From positions 124,001 to 188,000 of the forward strand of contig JAJIRX010000829.1 of the NCBI GenBank assembly GCA_023853785.1: a DNA stretch of 64,000 bases. Reading direction: 5' to 3'. The notes below the pieces were generated by a model that was given only the letters and a program-made list of their open reading frames with translations, had not been told where the DNA came from and searched no databases. Below, one piece after another: positions 10,972-22,756 of the stretch. Numbering within the stretch: the stretch's first letter is position 1; every line of letters starts with the position of its first letter. The DNA comes from Psilocybe azurescens (lineage: Eukaryota; Basidiomycota; Agaricomycetes; Agaricales; Agrocybaceae). The translations under genes and the position numbers were made by a program.

Positions 10972-13020
10972 TCGAGCTTATCGAAGAGATGGCTCAAATG
11001 TAGTTCTTAGTTTCAAAGCATTATCTCAGTATATGGTATTAGAATCTTATCACGCATTATTACTAGTTACATAAAACCTTCAATCAAATAGACGTGCAAC
11101 AGCACGATCGTCCTTGTATTTCCATGATGACCATCTGCTACCTTTTGAGATATGTATGCGACTTTAAAACCATGAAAGAGATGGCATAAATAAAAACGAA
11201 CTCGGATCGTATGTGTGGTGCTGTTTGATACGTTGGAGTAGGCCTGTCTGGCCTAACCTAGCAGCTCGTGTGTGGAAAGGGCTCGGTTTGCTCGTCGAGC
11301 AGTCACGCAGTATAGTGTTGCGGGCGAGCTGCGTCGTGGTTCTCAACCACGAAGCGCGCTGGCACATAAACCGTGTACAGCCGTCGATACGATCTACAGT
11401 ATCTAATATGCCAGAGCTCACTATACACGGCCTTAATCCTTGTCTGCTGGGAAGGGTGCCGTTTATATGACTTCGCACTGCTGATTCAGGGTCTACGGAT
11501 ACTAAATACTCAATGTATTCGTGGAAATCAACTAAACCAATGTAAGTAACCATGTGCAATCTTTTGAATGTTAGCTAGAGCATCTACATGACACTCGTAG
11601 TGCCACATAGTATCCATAGAGATTATAATTAATATACAAGACGAAAGCAAGCACAGATAATACCGACTCGGAATCGAGAACAGGGACTCAACGGCTTAAG
11701 CGTGATGACAAAAAGAGCCGTAATCCAGACCAGAGCCAGCTGGTACGAGGCTAGGGAGTCCACCATGCTCATAGAATCTGGACGTATTTCACGCGGTGGT
11801 ATATTCATCTTAACATGGAAGAACAGAGATTTAAGCAATCAATTCAATGGCGACCGTGGTAACCATTGTGCAATGACATTGACTGGTGATAGGGATGTAC
11901 TCATACGATCGTCCTCTGAGTTAGTAGCCAGCTGCCACACGATAGAACTACAGGCTGTGCGAGTGTTTATAAAAATAAATCAAGAAAGCACATGTCAATT
12001 TTGTGCAAGAAACACAGACGGACAAGTTAGTGTTCGTTGTAGGCAGACAGTATCTCAAAAATTACTTAGACAATAATTTTAAGAGTTGTTGAGACGGTGT
12101 AAAGCGAGTTGTTCTGAAGGAAAATCTCGCGATTACTTAGCCCAGATGGCAAGGATATGGCCTCTTAAAAGTTGAAGGTTTTCCAAGCGGAGACTAGAAT
12201 AGATACTCGGCTATTAGTATGCCGAGTCGGAGATTCTCAACATACGGCAAATGCCGCACTGTTAAATATACATCCTTGCCAAGAGGACTAGCTGTCGAAT
12301 GTTGAACGCACGTCGCAAGTACTGCAACTTCACCGTAACATCCGTGCAACCAGCCTCGATTCATCGTTGTTCTTCAGATGCTACGCTGCGCTCCCCTGGG
12401 ATGACCTCTTCCAGGCCCTCATACTCGTATCGAAGACACAACGCATAGAGGATACTTGTGATACTCTGTTTTTAGAGTGTCTCGAGGGCACCGAGACTAG
12501 GGCTGGATGCGCAACCCATTTCAATCACTAGGCGATTTGTAGACACCTGGTGGATAATCGCATCACGCAGTGACAGCGGGACAGATTGTGCAACGGGTTC
12601 TTTCTTGAGAGCTCCGATCATATCCACATATATGAGATGAGGTGGATTGGAGAGATACGGCTTATAATAGCCCAACTGTCTCTGACATCTTGTTATGTTT
12701 TATTTACCGAACGTCAAGCTCCTCGCCCAGGATACTTGACAGACATTCACACTGGTTCTCTCCTTGTTTCCCTTCCTCCATCATCTTGGGAGGGTCTCTT
12801 CATCTTCTTTCTTCCAGGTGAGTATCTTGCCCTACAGTGGAAAACCCCTTACAAATGTTGATCGTTTTGACCACAGCTTTTCTCTTTCTCTTCTTTTTAT
12901 TTTTATTCTATATATTCTCTGCTACTGGGAGCAGGCTTCCTTTTCCAATCTTTCTTGTTTATTTTTCATGATCCATAACTTTCTTCAATCTATCGACAAT
13001 CACGTTCATTAAAGATCACA
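10972..13020. other. Gene-free stretch
   Basis: About 2 kb with only short, unconvincing open frames. A small hairpin (ACTCGGC, 9-nt spacer, GCCGAGT) lies at 12205-12227. Its 3' end is pyrimidine-rich (about 12870-13010) and leads into the receptor gene. Confidence 0.4.
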
Positions 13021-14624
13021 ATGTCTACTCAAACTGAATTCACCTACGGAAATGGACAAAAGGCTGGAGTCACGGTGGGTCTGGAGGGCCATTTTCACCA
13101 TAACATACCTCATATTTCATTCAGCTAATCGCACTCTCCGCATTGATATCTCTTGTGGCGATCACGGCCCTGGTTGTAGTGAGTCTCGCATACCACCCTT
13201 TATGACACTCTTAGCTGAGAGACGATTTTAGTTCAAACGTCCGAAAAGGGAGACGTTCCAGAATATCCACATGTATGGCTATTTCATGTCCCTCCTTTTG
13301 CCAATGTCCTGCAATCTATTGGTTCTATAATGGATTTGGAGTGGGTTGCAAAGGGAAGAGTTACCTCAGGCAGCCTCTGCAGCGCTCAAGGTAAGTTGTA
13401 GTCAACCTCTATCGCCATACTGCAGTGGAGGTGAACCGATTCTAGGGGGCATCAAGCTGATTGGAAATCTGGGGGCATCAATATGGTGCGTGCATTTCTA
13501 TCTCTGTCGTGAAACGGACTTGTATCTAACGTGTGCTCTGTGACAACCTTTGTTGTCAGGTCGCTGATCATTGCCATCCATCTCTTCCACATCTTGTTCT
13601 TACGAATTCGTGCCACTCGAGCTGTGTTTATTGGCGCCATCGTCACAGCTTGGTCCCTCATACTTCTCCTACTCTTGATTGGTAGATTTGGCTTTCAGAA
13701 AGCCGACCAAGGGCCATATTTTGATATTGCAGGATCATCGTAAGTCGATCTCTTCATATGCGCTTGCTGAAGCTAAATGTTTATCATATCGTTTAAAGCT
13801 GCGGCATCTCCTCGGGCTATGCAACTGAGCGAGCAGTAGTGGACTATCTCTTCGTGAGCATCAGTGCTGTAATCACAAGGATACGATCATCATTCTTATT
13901 CGGCCAATTTTAGTCGCTCCTGTCAATTGGGCTGGGTCTTATCTTGTATATCCTCGTGCTCCTCCGAGTTCGCGGGACTTTGATCAGAGACAAATATCAC
14001 CATTGGCGGCTTAATTTTGGAGGAAAATCAAACGATTGGAGTCGTTCGATTATACAGGACAATTATATGAACGAGATTGCTCAGAAATTAGTCTGGTGCG
14101 TAACATTGCTTGATAAATGGCCTTCTCGATCATTTGAAGTCCTAACTTTTGATTGTTATATCAGGTATCCAGTGAGTGTCTTTCAGAAAGTTGCGGTCGT
14201 TATTAGAACTCAAGGATTGACATACTTATCATAGGTGTCTTATTCTGCTATTCTTATCCCTATCACCATTGTTCGAATTGTTCAGTTCAATGGAAAGGCT
14301 GTGCCGTTTTGGATCGTAGTCATGGCTGGATTTGTATTCAACATGATGGGTATGTCCCATCTCCTTGCTTATATCTCCCTAGCTGATCAAGCTCGTCTGA
14401 TAGGGCTCATCAATGTGATCCTCCTCGTGTACATCGAGCACCATACACCTAAACCTTCCTTGCCGATGTTCTCCCAGTCGCGCGGAAGCTCACCCTATTC
14501 CTCCGAATCGCGCGGAAACTCGCCCTATTCCTTTGAGAAAAGTCTTGACATTGTGGAAATTGATATCAAGGCAGAGGGAAAAAATCCTCCCAACGCAACT
14601 CGCATTCCCGGCGGGTTCTCGTGA
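13021..14624 (+). CDS. Seven-transmembrane receptor, CAR/Git3-like fungal GPCR
   Basis: Predicted plasma-membrane G-protein-coupled receptor. Hydrophobic segments recur: LIALSALISLVAITALVV, YFMSLLL to LQSIGSIM, a third with SLIIAIHLFHILFL, a fourth with AIVTAWSLILLLLLIG, then LSIGLGLILYILVLL, and two near the C-terminus. The conserved-looking stretch after TM2 (EWVAKGRV, CSAQGGIKLIGNLG) matches basidiomycete family members. The cytosolic tail has two near-identical Ser-Pro-Tyr repeats (SRGSSPYS, SRGNSPYS), possible phosphorylation sites. One base is missing near the T4 run 13296-13299: the frame runs MSLLL and resumes as NVLQSIGSIMDLEW, with no usable splice site between. Otherwise all introns join cleanly. 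Ligand unknown. Confidence 0.75.
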
Positions 14625-15419
14625 AACTTCCCACTCAGCCGCCGAATACTTTTGTGGCTCCAGATTCTTGGAAAACAACTGCTCCGAGAGGAAGGAATTA
14701 TTGATCGTACAGTATTGTAACGAACTTTGGATTGGGATACATGTCAAACTTTCAGTCGGTTGTTCTCATTTGCTCGATGTAGGTAGATTCAATGAACCTT
14801 GTATGGTACTCGTAAGGCATGACTGTTGGACCTTGTATAATATCTGTAGCTAACGTTGCAGTCTACCTTTGGTATACGTAAGCTGATCGGCTTCAATGGC
14901 TGATGTTAGTATACGATCGTTGAATATAATGATTCTGTCTGGAAAGTTGTCATGTACCACCAAGGCTAGTCACTGATCTCAACAGATACTCTGAAGCGGT
15001 CATACGTTCGCGCTCGGATAAGATCGAACGCTCGTAACTCGGCTCAATTGCTCACTAAACATTACGGGCCTCTAAGGCTACAGCTTTCTGATCAACAGTA
15101 TGAAGAGCACAGAAATGGTTAACAGAAGCTCAAGCGCTCATTATGTTACGTTATTTATGGATCACAGTATACGAAAAGATCTTTGGCCTATTACTTTCCT
15201 CTGGCACACAGTGGTCGGTCCGGTTCAGTATGAGAATTCCCCTAATCGTCAATCATGATAATATCAATAGGAATATCCTATGGGGAAACCGAACATTTCC
15301 TCCTAACGTCATTTCAGTCGTAATGCATAAACCAACGCCCCCAGCCACAAAGCATAACAGCACCCGTGCAATAATCTCCAATTTCAAAACCAACTCCTCT
15401 CTTCCACCACGTTTCATAA
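14625..15419. other. Gene-free stretch
   Basis: About 800 bases between the receptor and the first recognisable dehydrogenase remnant. No gene, repeat or RNA was recognised. Confidence 0.4.
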
Positions 15420-16548
15420 CTCAAGTCAGTCTACTTCTGAGCTACAATGGAAAGGATACGCGTACGTTGTACAATGGTCGTAAAAGGAGAGACTAGACTC
15501 ATGGAGAGTTCTTTTATACAGGACAGAAAACACAAAGCCTGAGACAAATTCAAGCTTATCGACTTCAAACCAAATCCTGCTGATGATTTATGGTATATAT
15601 ATCAAGATTTCTTGCTGTGATGTCTGCGGAAGTGATGTACGTGGGTGTTCATTTTAAACGCCCTCCCATGGTGTTGCGTCGCACAGGTTCATACCAACAC
15701 TGGTGGTTGGGGTGCACCGCATCTGATCGTAAGCGTTATTTCAAGATTACTATCATGTTTATTTCTTAAGTATTTATATGGGAAGCTTGTAATTCCTGGC
15801 CATGAAATAGCAGGAAAAGCTGTTCGCGTCGGACCTAAAGTCACCACTGAAGGTTGGTGATCGCTTTGCAGTCGGGTAAGCCTTGGTATCTTTCTTCCAT
15901 CGGAGTATACTGAGAGCATGACAGAGCTCAAACCTGCTCTACAACTTTCGCAAAGGAAATAACAAGCAATAGCGAACAAAAGGCGAGCCTGCACCATTAA
16001 TTTATCATCTCACCATTTATTATAGCTGCCCCGAGGCTGTTGATACTTACAACGCTGTCTACCTTGATGTGCGCTATATCCTCTGCTTTACAAACTAGTA
16101 CTCTACTAACAAGCATTTAGTCGGAAACTGTGTCTCAAGGGGATCATTCGATGGCTATTTGAGCACACAAACATTTCGTGTTTCCCATTCCTAATAACAG
16201 GTTTAACGGTATTCTCTTCCCTTATTAGACATGGTGCTGGGTAAGTGAGAGTCAGTTTATTTATCAATGGTGTGTTTAACGTGAAATTTTCAGTGCTGGA
16301 AAGCGCGTAGAGAGTGTCGGTATCAGAGGCCTAGGGTAATGTACCATCTCTTTGTTTGTTTAATTTAGTCGATTAACACAACCTCCAAGCCATGTTGTAT
16401 GGAAAGCCGGACTGTCAAGCTTCCAAAGAGGTGGCCAAATATCGTGCGGCCATCAATGCCGCAGCGGGCTTGCACGGATTGATCATTTTAAGGTTGTCAG
16501 GACCCCGAAAATCTTGTCTATGTAAGTGTTCTGTTGTTCATTTTAAAG

Positions 16549-17211
16549 TACTCATGCCTGTCAAAAGTATGGAAACACACTAAAACTGCGCAAAACAAGG
16601 GATTCAGCCCAAAGTCTGTATGGAAGATTTCAAGTACATTGCTCAATAAATCTATCTCCGAAGTCCCTCAATTTAAGATGCCTCCCAACGAGAGAAATGC
16701 ATAGTTTAACAGCTGTCTGGAATTTCAACTTTTTTAGAGTTGTTCTTTAACTTAGATATTTTGGGGACATAAATTAGGCTGTAACTAGAGTGCACTCGCG
16801 AAATTTATTATTGCAATATCCAGTAGTTGCAAAGATATGGATGATGCAAGTTGGCATTTTTAGGCCCATCAGAGTGAATTCACATGATTTTTTCCACTTT
16901 GCATAGCTCATATCTCCTCAACGGCTATGATTAAAAACTCAAAAAAATATTCCTAGAATGCCCTCATTATTTTCTTTATGTTCCCAAAGGAAGTAAATGG
17001 ATTGGGTGACTTCTAGAGAAGTTAGATTTTTACAGTATCATGAGATTGCTGGATTTCACCTCATAAAGAGCCATCCAGAAGCAAATATTTTCACACAAAC
17101 ATTGACTCATTAGAGAGGAATCATGGATCAGAAAAAGATAGCCTAAGCTCTCTTTGTTGTGCTAATATAATGCATTAAAGGTTATTTCCATACTTTTAAC
17201 AAGCATGAGTA
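16549..17211. mobile_element. Nested TA-flanked MITE-like insertion
   Basis: Inside the larger element, the sequence following a TA at 16549-16550 (CTCATGCCTGTCAAAAGTAT...) is mirrored before a TA at 17210-17211, with two mismatches over the 28 bases compared (16548-16575 against 17185-17212). TA flanks and these ends fit a Tc1/mariner-derived miniature element of about 660 bp. No coding capacity was recognised. The larger element must have been in place first, if the boundary reading is right. Confidence 0.6.
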
Positions 17212-17558
17212 CATAATGAATGGAAGAACTGCTCTTCCATTTAAAGTGGATAAGTGCACTCTGCAGCCCAAATGCAGTGAGATGGTAATATATTTGCAAT
17301 AGTGACTGTATTGATGTTGAATGATAAAGGCTTTGAATGTGGTGTTAATGTTTTCTTCTCCAAATAATATATCTTTAAGTTTCCCCATTCAGACTGAATG
17401 CATGGGCAGCCCTGTTTTAAACACAGAAAAATATCTAGGAGATCTATCAAAAGCTTCTGACACACTTTGAGCAGCTGGATGATGCACTGGATTTCATTGA
17501 GGAATGTAAAATATACCTGGCATTATCAGAAGCTCAAACCAATATATGTACAGTAACA

Positions 17559-18217
17559 TGCAAAAATAACATATAGGGTTTGTTGTTGCATTTGTTCAAC
17601 AACTGCTGGATATTTTTTATGATTCAAATTTTAATGTGTATATATGATTTGGATACATCTTTGTACAATATTTTGAAATCCTATCTTAAGAATTGGGCAT
17701 GAAGAATAAGAAATATCAAAGTTTGGAGTGATTAAAGACTAGAAGTAGCAGTTCAGTTGACATAAAATATTACCAGGACATAGTCTGGCATAATTAGACT
17801 ACACCATAATTTGAATCTTAAAAACATCTTCAGCTGTTCGGCATATACAGCTCATTGAAATGTCTCCTGTTCCCATCTTTCTATGGGAAATTGCAGAAAA
17901 AACCTGAAATCTACTCTTTACACAGCCCATATCTTGTAAAAAACTGGAGATTTTTCAAGGTTCAAGTTGATGTGTGGTCTAGTTATGCCAGACTGCACCC
18001 TGGTAATATTTCATGTCAACTGAACTGCTCCTTCTAGTATTTTATCATCCCAAACTTTGGTATTTCTTATCTCCTGTACCCAATTCTTAAGGTATGATCT
18101 CAAAATATTGTACAAAGATGTGTCCAAACTATATCTACACACTGCAATTTAATTGTAAAAAAATATTTAGCCATTGTTGAAAAACATGACAATGAACCTC
18201 ATGCATTATTTTTGCAC
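17559..18217. repeat. Long imperfect palindrome inside the 2.27-kb element
   Basis: The right arm (about 17940-18217) is a diverged reverse complement of the left arm (about 17559-17830), with a loop centred near 17888. Matching blocks include TACATCTTTGTACAATATTTTG on the left against the complement of TACAAAGATGTGTCC on the right, and AGCAGTTCAGTTGACAT against ATGTCAACTGAACTGCT. The arms carry many substitutions and small indels. It may be the remains of another, head-to-head inserted or inverted-repeat element. Confidence 0.75.
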
Positions 18218-19400
18218 ACTGCTTGGAGGACCTGAAAACCCAGACACAGATGTTGCTTATTATATAGGTGGTGTCAATAATGGACTTGGACTAGGCAAGT
18301 CCTTTTAATTACTTGCATGATTTTATGGAATAACCAGTTTTTCTATTATATCCAGGATAAAGAGAGCACCTAGATAGAATGAATGTCAATGATGAGGAAT
18401 TTGACAATTCTGGAGAGGTAGATAAGTGGTAGGTAATACAGGAACACATTAACCAAATTTCCTTGTGTTCAAAGTATATTTTATATTATACTCGAGGGTG
18501 CTGTACATGAGCAGCAGACGGAAATATTATGACAAATGTCCTACCGGAAAAAACATCCGGAGGGGTCTCCAAGGTCCTGACATACTATGAATGCCGACAA
18601 ACCTCGGCAATCACGGCAACAAAGTGTTTGTCAAGCTATTTGGAGGCTTGACAGTCCGGCTTTCCATAATGTTGCCCTTCAGTTTGCAAAAGCGCAAGGC
18701 TGAGAGGAAGTTACCGCCTTTTCTTACTCTTCTTCCAAGAAGTTCAGTATAAAGTCTTCACGCAGTGTATTTCACAAGCTGAATGAACCGCTGTAGGAAG
18801 ACGCAATGAAACTCGGGGCAACCACCTTTGTCAACACTGGCGAAAAAATTTTCGAATCGGCTGTTAAATTTTGATTATTGTGTGTCTATTCTTTCCAAGG
18901 ATTTCGGCTTGAAATAGTAATAAATTTAGAGCACAATCGACAATGCTGGAGCAATTTCACTCAGGAACTCTTCACACTTAAGGTTGGTGGTGGATATATC
19001 ATGACGGGCTTGCCGGATGATGTGCTACCGCAAATAAAGGCAACAGGTAAGAACTACCCTATCCGGGTCATGGTAGCAGCTATTAAATTGTTTAGACCTC
19101 GCCGCAAATGGAGTGCTGACTGTTTGCTAGGAGGAAGCAAAATGTACGCATCATTCTCTTGCCAACATTGTCGGCGCGACACTGACAATAAAGAAACAGT
19201 GGGAGCAGAAAAGAAGTCCTGGATATTTTAGAGATGGCGTCTAGAAGAATGTCAAACTGGATACAGATTCTTCCAAGTGCTTCTAATATCTTTCGTTTCA
19301 TCGTGTTTGCGTAACCCTTACCATGAGCTCAGTGGAAAATGTCGGAAAGGCAGTGAAGGCTTTGAATGAGAACCAAGTTAAATATTGCGAAGTACTTAGG

Positions 19401-19870
19401 TTATTAATTGCATCAACTGATACGAATGAGCGAAAACTCACGGGTTTCCTCAACAGACAAGATATAGACGAGAAACGGCTCAATTGATTCGGTCTCTCCA
19501 ATGATTCAAGTAGCATCTTCTCTCATTCACAGTGAACCGTAGAATTGGATTCAATTTTGTTTTCGATTTTAAAATCTGCACTGTGCTCTTGTAAAGTGAA
19601 GAAGATGACCAGGAAATTTCTATCTCCCTGTAATTTTAACACTGTAATCTCCAAAACGAGTGTTGAAGCTTGGGCCATTAAGCGGAGATTCAATTCCGGC
19701 TGGTCCCGCGCATGTTCTGAAAACATGACTCTTTGTAAACTCTTTGTTGATTGCACTAGCATTGCGCCGCTCCCTCATTACACTGAAGGTGATCGTGGAT
19801 ACCGACCGCAGCATACCCACTCAACTCTATAGATTGTTATTTGGACTCCAACGCACAGGGACGAAGATCT
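19401..19870. other. Spacer upstream of the RUS-family gene
   Basis: About 470 bases between the last dehydrogenase remnant and the RUS-family ATG. No coding or repeat feature was recognised; it presumably holds the promoter of the next gene. Confidence 0.35.
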
Positions 19871-21621
19871 ATGGGTGTCTCCGTAATCAAGGAGCGCTCT
19901 GACAGTGGAGGAATCATCCAAACTTATCTTGCCGAGGGAGGCGTGACGGTATGTTTATGTTGAACTTGAAGTTGCTAACACATCTAAACTTATGGAGTGA
20001 AGGTTACCGGATCTAGCTTGTCCGAGAAAGGCGCGCGCCACGTCGGGTGGATATACATAGTCGACCTGCTTACGAGGGTGTTCCTGCCGGCAGGATACCC
20101 CAACAGTGTCTCCCCAGGTGAGGCGTGCACGCAAAATGAACAAGTCATTTTGTTAACTTTTTAGCGCAGATTATCTTCGGTATGAATCATATTTCGAGGG
20201 TTCGCGATGATATCCAAATCTCCGTTCAGCTACCAAATCCTGAACGCACTGCAGGCGTTTTGTAACTCGTTAGCCGGGTTACTGTCATCGAGAGCAATTC
20301 TACAAGGTTTTTCGTACGAAATATACGAAACATTCTCCGTCCGTGCTCAATGCCATTTTTAATGTAGGATTCGGGGTTGGTGACCCTACAGCCTCAGCTA
20401 CTACAGCACTACTGCTCACGGTGTTGCAAGACGTTTTTGGTCGATTGACAAGTAAGGCCTTGTCCTTTGTTTTATCATTTTGATGTGAATCAACACCACC
20501 TACCCTAGCCATCTTGTCTGCACATCTCATCGGATCATCTCTCTACCCGGAAGCAAAAACTTATCGGTTGCTCGCCGATGTTTTGAACGATACAGCGGTA
20601 ATCCTGGACACACTATCCCCCTTCTTTAACTCGTTCTCCATTCCTGGGCTACGTATCGCCTTTCTCTGTCTCAGCGCCATTTTCAAATCTTTGTGCTCTA
20701 TCTCGGCTGGAGGCTCCAAGGCTGCGATTACAATGCATTTTGCCACTCCTCTCACCGGTAAAGGTGACGTGGGCGATCTCAACGCCAAAGACGCGAGTAA
20801 AGAGACCGTTCTAGCGCTTTTGGGCATGCTTGTAAGTTCGATCTTAGATCCTCAAGTCTACAGCGCTTAACTAGTTGACGTAGCTTGGAACATTAATTGT
20901 TCCATATGTATCGACTCCTTTTACAACGTACACCTCACTCTTTGTTCTTGTCGGCCTCCATCTCGGAATCAACTATTATGGCGTGCGTGGACTTATCCTG
21001 CGCTCGCTCAACCGACAGCGACTTGGGATTGCATGGCAGATGTACAAAATATCGCCCGCATCAGAAGCTCCTGCACCTTCAAAGGTCGCTCAGATGGAGC
21101 GGATATTTGACTTCTCTGGCATCATCTATGATGTCAACTCAAGTTCTCCTCTCGGGAAGTGCGCTATCGGCTCTTCCTTCTCAGAGATCGTCCGCGGGGA
21201 CTGTCATCCCGTGTTATTGGATTTGTTCGCCGGCGACCGCTACATTATTTGGTTTGACCATGGCTGCCTTCGTCAAGAGCAAAATGATACCATACTCTGT
21301 GGACCCATCACCCGCTTACATATCTTCTTGAAAGATGGGTATACGAATGACGACCAGCTACGTGCATGGATCCAATCTGTGGAAGTCTGCAAAATCACCA
21401 CGTCTGCTAGGCAACAGAATATTCTTCAACCGATAAGCGCCTTGTCCTTGCTGAAAACCACTCATGGCCAGGTATCTTCGCAATACCGGGATTTTGTGAA
21501 GAAGTTGCAGTCTGTTGGCTGGAATACAGACGACAGTGCGATCATGACTGGCTCTCCAGCCTCTGTCATAACCAATATCAGTATAGATGACCATCTTCCG
21601 GAGGACAGGAAAACCCGTTGA
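19871..21621 (+). CDS. RUS/DUF647 family protein (root UVB sensitive-like)
   Basis: Joined exons give the DUF647 core in order: VGWIYIVDLLTRVFLPAGYP, SVSPDYLRYQILNALQAF, SLAGLLSSRAILQGFGVGD, SATTALLLTVLQDVFGRL, YRLLADVLNDTAVILDTLSP, GGSKAAITMHFA and DVGDLNAKDASKETVLALLG, then a hydrophobic stretch and a variable C-terminal region of about 200 residues. One exon is only 10 nt (20170-20179, coding within DYLR). All joins keep frame, so the gene looks intact. Plant members act in UV-B sensing and vitamin B6-linked development; the function in fungi is not established, and the hydrophobic segments suggest a membrane protein. The ATG at 19871 precedes an N-terminus of normal type for the family (VIKERSDSGGI). 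Confidence 0.85.
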
Positions 21622-21939
21622 CGACGAACACCGTTAGCTCGGTCAGTCAGCGAGGCACCGTTGGCGATTTAGTTCCCAACGAAATTGGCATTACTAGAAC
21701 TGCTTACCTGCTGTAGAGCAATTAGAAATGAGCAGCATTTTTTTCTGTATTCGAGGTACCCAACGTGGTAGACTTTCTGGGATATAATTCTGTTTTTATT
21801 GGATATGTAGCAGCATCAACGGGTCCTCCAGACATCAACCGTTAGTAAAACTTTCCCCTATCCAGGCTATCTTTGTTAACAATGCCAAGGTCGGGGCGCT
21901 AACCCGGCTCGTGAACTTATACCGTGTTCATTCAATACG

Positions 21940-22700
21940 TGATGGATTGGACGTACATCTTAGAGAGCTGCTGCTATAACGTATAAGTATGGGCTTCAAC
22001 TCCTCGGAATTCAGTCATGTAGGCTCAGAGTACATAAAGTTTTTGATGAGAAAAGGGAGTTCCCGACGAGTATATAAACTTGAGTATGTCTTTTCCTCCC
22101 CTCTTATCGATACAACAATCTCTTTTTGAATCAGTAACATGCCGATTGAAATCACTTGCCTTACATGCTTAAAATCGTTCGCAACACTCGCCGGTCTTCG
22201 GGCCCACTGTCACGCCAAAAGACACGCCCGTCCCTTTGTGTGCAATGAATGCAATCTAATATTTGTGTCCTCAGTGGCATTAGAGTCTGTATGTCGTATT
22301 TCTTCAATCTTTTGGTAGGCCTAGTAGCATATTTTATACACAGCATATGAAATCTCCTCGTCACTTCAACTAGCGCTTAAGAGTCTAGCGACGACTCTGA
22401 AGAATCGGAAAATCCGAGGACGAGACTTACTGTCGCAATAGCTGCAACCGCTTTGTGGACATTTTCAGCCTAAATCAACATCTGGCCTTCTCCGTTATCT
22501 GAAATATCCCTTCTAGCTACCAATTTGTCACACAGGCAAATATGCCGCTACTAATGTCAGTCAATATGCAATGCCATAATATCGGCTTTGAGCCCAGTAA
22601 TTCCATCAAAAGTCTGTTCTGAGTAATGCCCAAGACACATAAGAGTGGGAAATTTGTTATTATTAGGCGCCCTTACATGTCAGCGGCGACGGCAATTGAT
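21940..22700 (+). repeat. Tandem duplication, unit A (collapsed copy)
   Basis: Similar to the region from about 22785 to 24410. Shared pieces include GAGAAAAGGGAGTTCCCGA upstream of the start codon, the first zinc-finger exon, and the downstream stretch ending in ATTATTAGGCGCCC. Relative to unit B it lacks about 850 bases covering most zinc fingers. Confidence 0.8.
22139..22500 (+). pseudogene. C2H2 zinc-finger gene, truncated duplicate
   Basis: The first exon (ATG at 22139) is intact and encodes MPIEITCLTCLKSF with one C2H2 finger and the start of a second, parallel to the gene at 22992. After the intron the frame meets TAG at 22371-22373. The remaining sequence, still alignable to SSDDSEESD and the third finger, is shifted and then jumps to what is 3'-flank in the other copy. 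At most a 60-residue peptide could be made. Confidence 0.78.
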
Positions 22701-22737
22701 CTCTTCTGGTACGAGTCAAGATTAGGGTGCTGTATTC

Positions 22738-22756
22738 ATCCATCCATCCATCCATT
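22738..22756. repeat. CCAT microsatellite
   Basis: Four to five CCAT units in a row, just before the start of the second duplication unit. Confidence 0.7.

Larger units (their letters stand above)
16398..18668. mobile_element. 2.27-kb DNA element with 30-bp terminal inverted repeats, superfamily unassigned
   Basis: The left end at 16398-16427 begins TATGGAAAGCCGGACTGTCA. The right end at 18639-18668 is its reverse complement with one mismatch in 30. Both ends are flanked by ATGTTG (16392-16397 and 18669-18674). Removing the element and one copy of that hexamer gives a continuous dehydrogenase exon, which is strong evidence for the boundaries. Weaker subterminal similarity continues for about 100 bases. 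The interior is AT-rich and has no recognisable transposase, so it is non-autonomous or heavily eroded. A 6-bp duplication does not fit Tc1/mariner (TA), PIF/Harbinger (3) or hAT (8). Confidence 0.88.
15420..19400 (+). pseudogene. Zinc-type alcohol dehydrogenase pseudogene split by a transposable element
   Basis: Pieces appear in the same order as in the intact paralogue at 34989-36891: QWKGYA near 15448; FKLIDFKPNPADD; SCCDVCGSD with the catalytic-zinc Cys context; HTNTGGWGAP; PGHEIAGKAVRVGPKV; AGKRVESVGIRGLG; then, right of the insertion, [52 protein letters not shown] and VGKAVKALNENQVKY. Frame shifts and stops separate the pieces (for example between PNPADD and SCCDVCG, and a stop soon after FVNTGE), and the structural-zinc exon is not recognisable. 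A 2.27-kb element interrupts the codons of the Rossmann region. It belongs to the cinnamyl-alcohol/NADP-dependent dehydrogenase group and is very unlikely to be functional. Confidence 0.85.

Noticed and set aside
11164..11559. Minus-strand open frame of 131 codons
   Set aside because: Low-quality composition, a comparable frame on the opposite strand, no domain and no splice signals.
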